Notes under the pieces: model-generated
Databases searched by the model: none
The model's input: only the letters and a program-made list of their open reading frames with translations
What the model was told of the DNA's origin: nothing
Made by a program: the position numbers and the translations under genes
In this document: piece after piece, positions 12,477 through 13,997 of the stretch
Layout of the letters: each line of letters starts with the position of its first letter
Position numbering within the stretch: the first letter of the stretch is position 1
NCBI GenBank assembly: GCA_035301265.1
Contig: DATGUP010000019.1
Span: 1-13,997 of the forward strand
Length of the DNA: 13,997 nucleotides
Direction of reading: 5' to 3'
Source of the DNA: DATGUP01 sp035301265
Lineage (GTDB): Bacteria; Bacillota; Bacilli; Bacillales; Amphibacillaceae

Positions 12477-13997
12477 ATGGAAAAGACAACACAAGAAACA
12501 ATTAATCGGGTACTTTGGAGTGCGGCCGATACGTTTCGAGGAAAAATTGACTCAAGTACATATAAAGATTATATTCTCGTCATGTTATTTGTGAAATATA
12601 TTAGTGATGTTCATAAAGAAAAACGAGAATATTATTATAAACGTTATGATGGAAACAAAGAGCGCGTAGAGCGAGCGATGAATCGTGAGCGCTTTATATT
12701 AGATGAAGATTCAACATTTGATTATTTATATGAACAACGGACAAACCCAGAAATTGGTGTCATTATTAATAAAGCACTTGGTAGTATTGAAGATAAAAAT
12801 GCGACAAAGTTGCGCGGGGTTTTCCGGAATATTGATTTTAATAGTGAAGCAATATTAGGCGAAACACGTGAACGAAATACCGTGTTAAGAAATGTTTTGG
12901 AAGATTTTGCGAAAGTTGATTTACGCCCATCCATGCTTGCGGATGAAGATGTTATCGGGAATGCTTATCAATATATGATCGAACAGTTTGCTTCTGATGC
13001 GGGGAAAAAAGGTGGCGAATTTTTCACTCCACCAATGGTTTCCGAACTTTTAGCACATCTCGTTGAACCACAAGTAAATGACCGCATTTATGACCCGACT
13101 TGTGGCTCTGGATCATTGTTAATACGGGTTGTCAATAAAGTTAAAAACCGAAAAGTCGCTATTTATGGCCAAGAACGTAATGGTCAAACACATTCACTGG
13201 CAAAAATGAACATGTTTTTAAATGACATTGATGATGCGAATATTGAGTGGGGAGACACCATTGCTAACCCGCTACATTTAGACGAAGATGGACATTTAAT
13301 GAAATTTCAACGCATTGTCGCCAATCCGCCTTTTTCTCTTAAAAAATGGGCAGAAGGTTTTGCAGGTGAAGGCGAAGACAAATTTAAAATGTCTGCAGAT
13401 CTTGACCCGCACCGTCGTTTTGACTGGGGCGTACCTCCTGCAAGCCGCGGTGATATGGCGTTTGTTCAACATATGTTAGCTTCACTTGCAGAAGGTGGAA
13501 CAATGGCGACGATTTTACCGCACGGTGTGTTATTTAGAGGAGCAGCGGAAAAACGCATTCGTAAGGAATTTATTAAGTTAAATTATTTACATGCTGTTAT
13601 CGGTCTTCCAGAAGCATTGTTTTACGGAACAGGCATTCCAGCTTGTATTTTAGTTTTTAAAAAAGATCGGTCAGAAAAAAACGTGTTGTTTATCGATGCA
13701 TCGGGTGAAGGCAATTTTGAAAAGGGCTCAAACAGAAACTTTTTACGAACAGAAGATGTTGAGCGAATTTATGAGACGTATAAAAACTATGAAACAGTTG
13801 ATAAATTTTCTTACGTCGCATCACTCGAAGAAATCGAAGAAAATGACTACAACTTAAACATTCCACGTTATGTCGATACCTTTGAAGAAGAAGAGCCTGT
13901 TGATATGGAACAAATTGCCAAGAACATCGAAGACATTCAATCGGAATTAAAAGAAGTCGAAGGACAGATGCAGAAGTATTTGAAGGAGTTAGGGCTT
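12477..13997 (+). CDS. hsdM: Type I restriction-modification DNA methyltransferase subunit, 3' end outside the window
   Basis: An uninterrupted frame of 507 codons that runs off the right edge. N-terminal HsdM domain: INRVLWSAADTFRGKIDSSTYKDYIL then FVKYISD. N6-adenine methylase core: GEFFTPPMVSELL, SAM-binding motif DPTCGSGSLL (D206 onward), GQERNGQTHSLAKMNMFLN, and catalytic NPPF (283-286). Late motifs include MATILPHGVLFRG and YGTGIPACILVF. The last residues (QMQKYLKELGL) look like the usual C-terminal helix, so little is missing. HsdM with HsdS methylates adenine in the host target; HsdR would be needed for cleavage. GGAGG is 7 bases before the ATG, which lies 2 bases after the hsdS stop, so the two are one operon. 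Strand and frame were confirmed by translating through to the edge. Confidence 0.95.
   Translation, partial: MEKTTQETINRVLWSAADTFRGKIDSSTYKDYILVMLFVKYISDVHKEKREYYYKRYDGNKERVERAMNRERFILDEDSTFDYLYEQRTNPEIGVIINKALGSIEDKNATKLRGVFRNIDFNSEAILGETRERNTVLRNVLEDFAKVDLRPSMLADEDVIGNAYQYMIEQFASDAGKKGGEFFTPPMVSELLAHLVEPQVNDRIYDPTCGSGSLLIRVVNKVKNRKVAIYGQERNGQTHSLAKMNMFLNDIDDANIEWGDTIANPLHLDEDGHLMKFQRIVANPPFSLKKWAEGFAGEGEDKFKMSADLDPHRRFDWGVPPASRGDMAFVQHMLASLAEGGTMATILPHGVLFRGAAEKRIRKEFIKLNYLHAVIGLPEALFYGTGIPACILVFKKDRSEKNVLFIDASGEGNFEKGSNRNFLRTEDVERIYETYKNYETVDKFSYVASLEEIEENDYNLNIPRYVDTFEEEEPVDMEQIAKNIEDIQSELKEVEGQMQKYLKELGL

Noticed and set aside
1..13997. CRISPR arrays, tRNA or rRNA genes, complete insertion sequences
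   Set aside because: No regularly spaced repeats, cloverleaf pattern, rRNA-like block or intact transposase was seen on either strand.

Overview
The window looks like chromosomal DNA from a low-to-moderate-GC Gram-positive of the Bacillaceae type. Evidence: strong AAGGAGG-like ribosome binding sites with 5-9 base spacing, TTG and GTG starts, near-consensus sigma-A promoters, rho-independent terminators, a purine riboswitch, and families common in Bacillus relatives (DUF3219/YkvR, CidA/LrgA-CidB/LrgB, fused CoA-disulfide reductase/rhodanese). I cannot name the species.

Layout. 1-300: non-coding, with hairpins and the look of a dispersed intergenic repeat. 380-673 (-): small PepSY-domain protein with its own terminator. 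931-3086 (-): a sulfur-trafficking unit, a CoA-disulfide/persulfide reductase fused to rhodanese followed by a small membrane-anchored rhodanese that carries two indels. The promoter of this unit has a TACCC-N4-GGGTA palindrome exactly filling most of the -35/-10 spacer, which fits a persulfide-sensing CsoR/CstR-type repressor. 3359-5414 (+): adenine deaminase behind a guanine-class purine riboswitch and leader terminator. 5700-7295 (+): AspT/YidE-type transporter with central RCK_C domains. 7526-8779 (-): SulP anion transporter without a STAS domain. 8916-10294 (+): DUF3219 gene and a cidA/cidB-like pair, probably one operon.

10295-11250 is a decay zone: a GrpB-family pseudogene (+) with frameshifts and small deletions, and an internal fragment of a CynX-like MFS transporter (-) with two Trp-to-stop changes. 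A 14-base direct repeat brackets it. 11250-11886 is an AT-rich stretch without convincing genes, ending in a near-consensus promoter. This drives a type I restriction-modification operon: a half-length specificity subunit (hsdS) and then hsdM, which runs off the right edge. HsdR is not in the window.

Regulatory themes: persulfide sensing for the reductase/rhodanese unit, and purine feedback on adenine deaminase (its product hypoxanthine is also a ligand of guanine-class riboswitches). I did not find a clearly new multi-gene system. The most noteworthy items are the guanine-type switch on an adenine deaminase, the operator-in-spacer promoter, the STAS-less SulP, and the half-size HsdS placed before HsdM.
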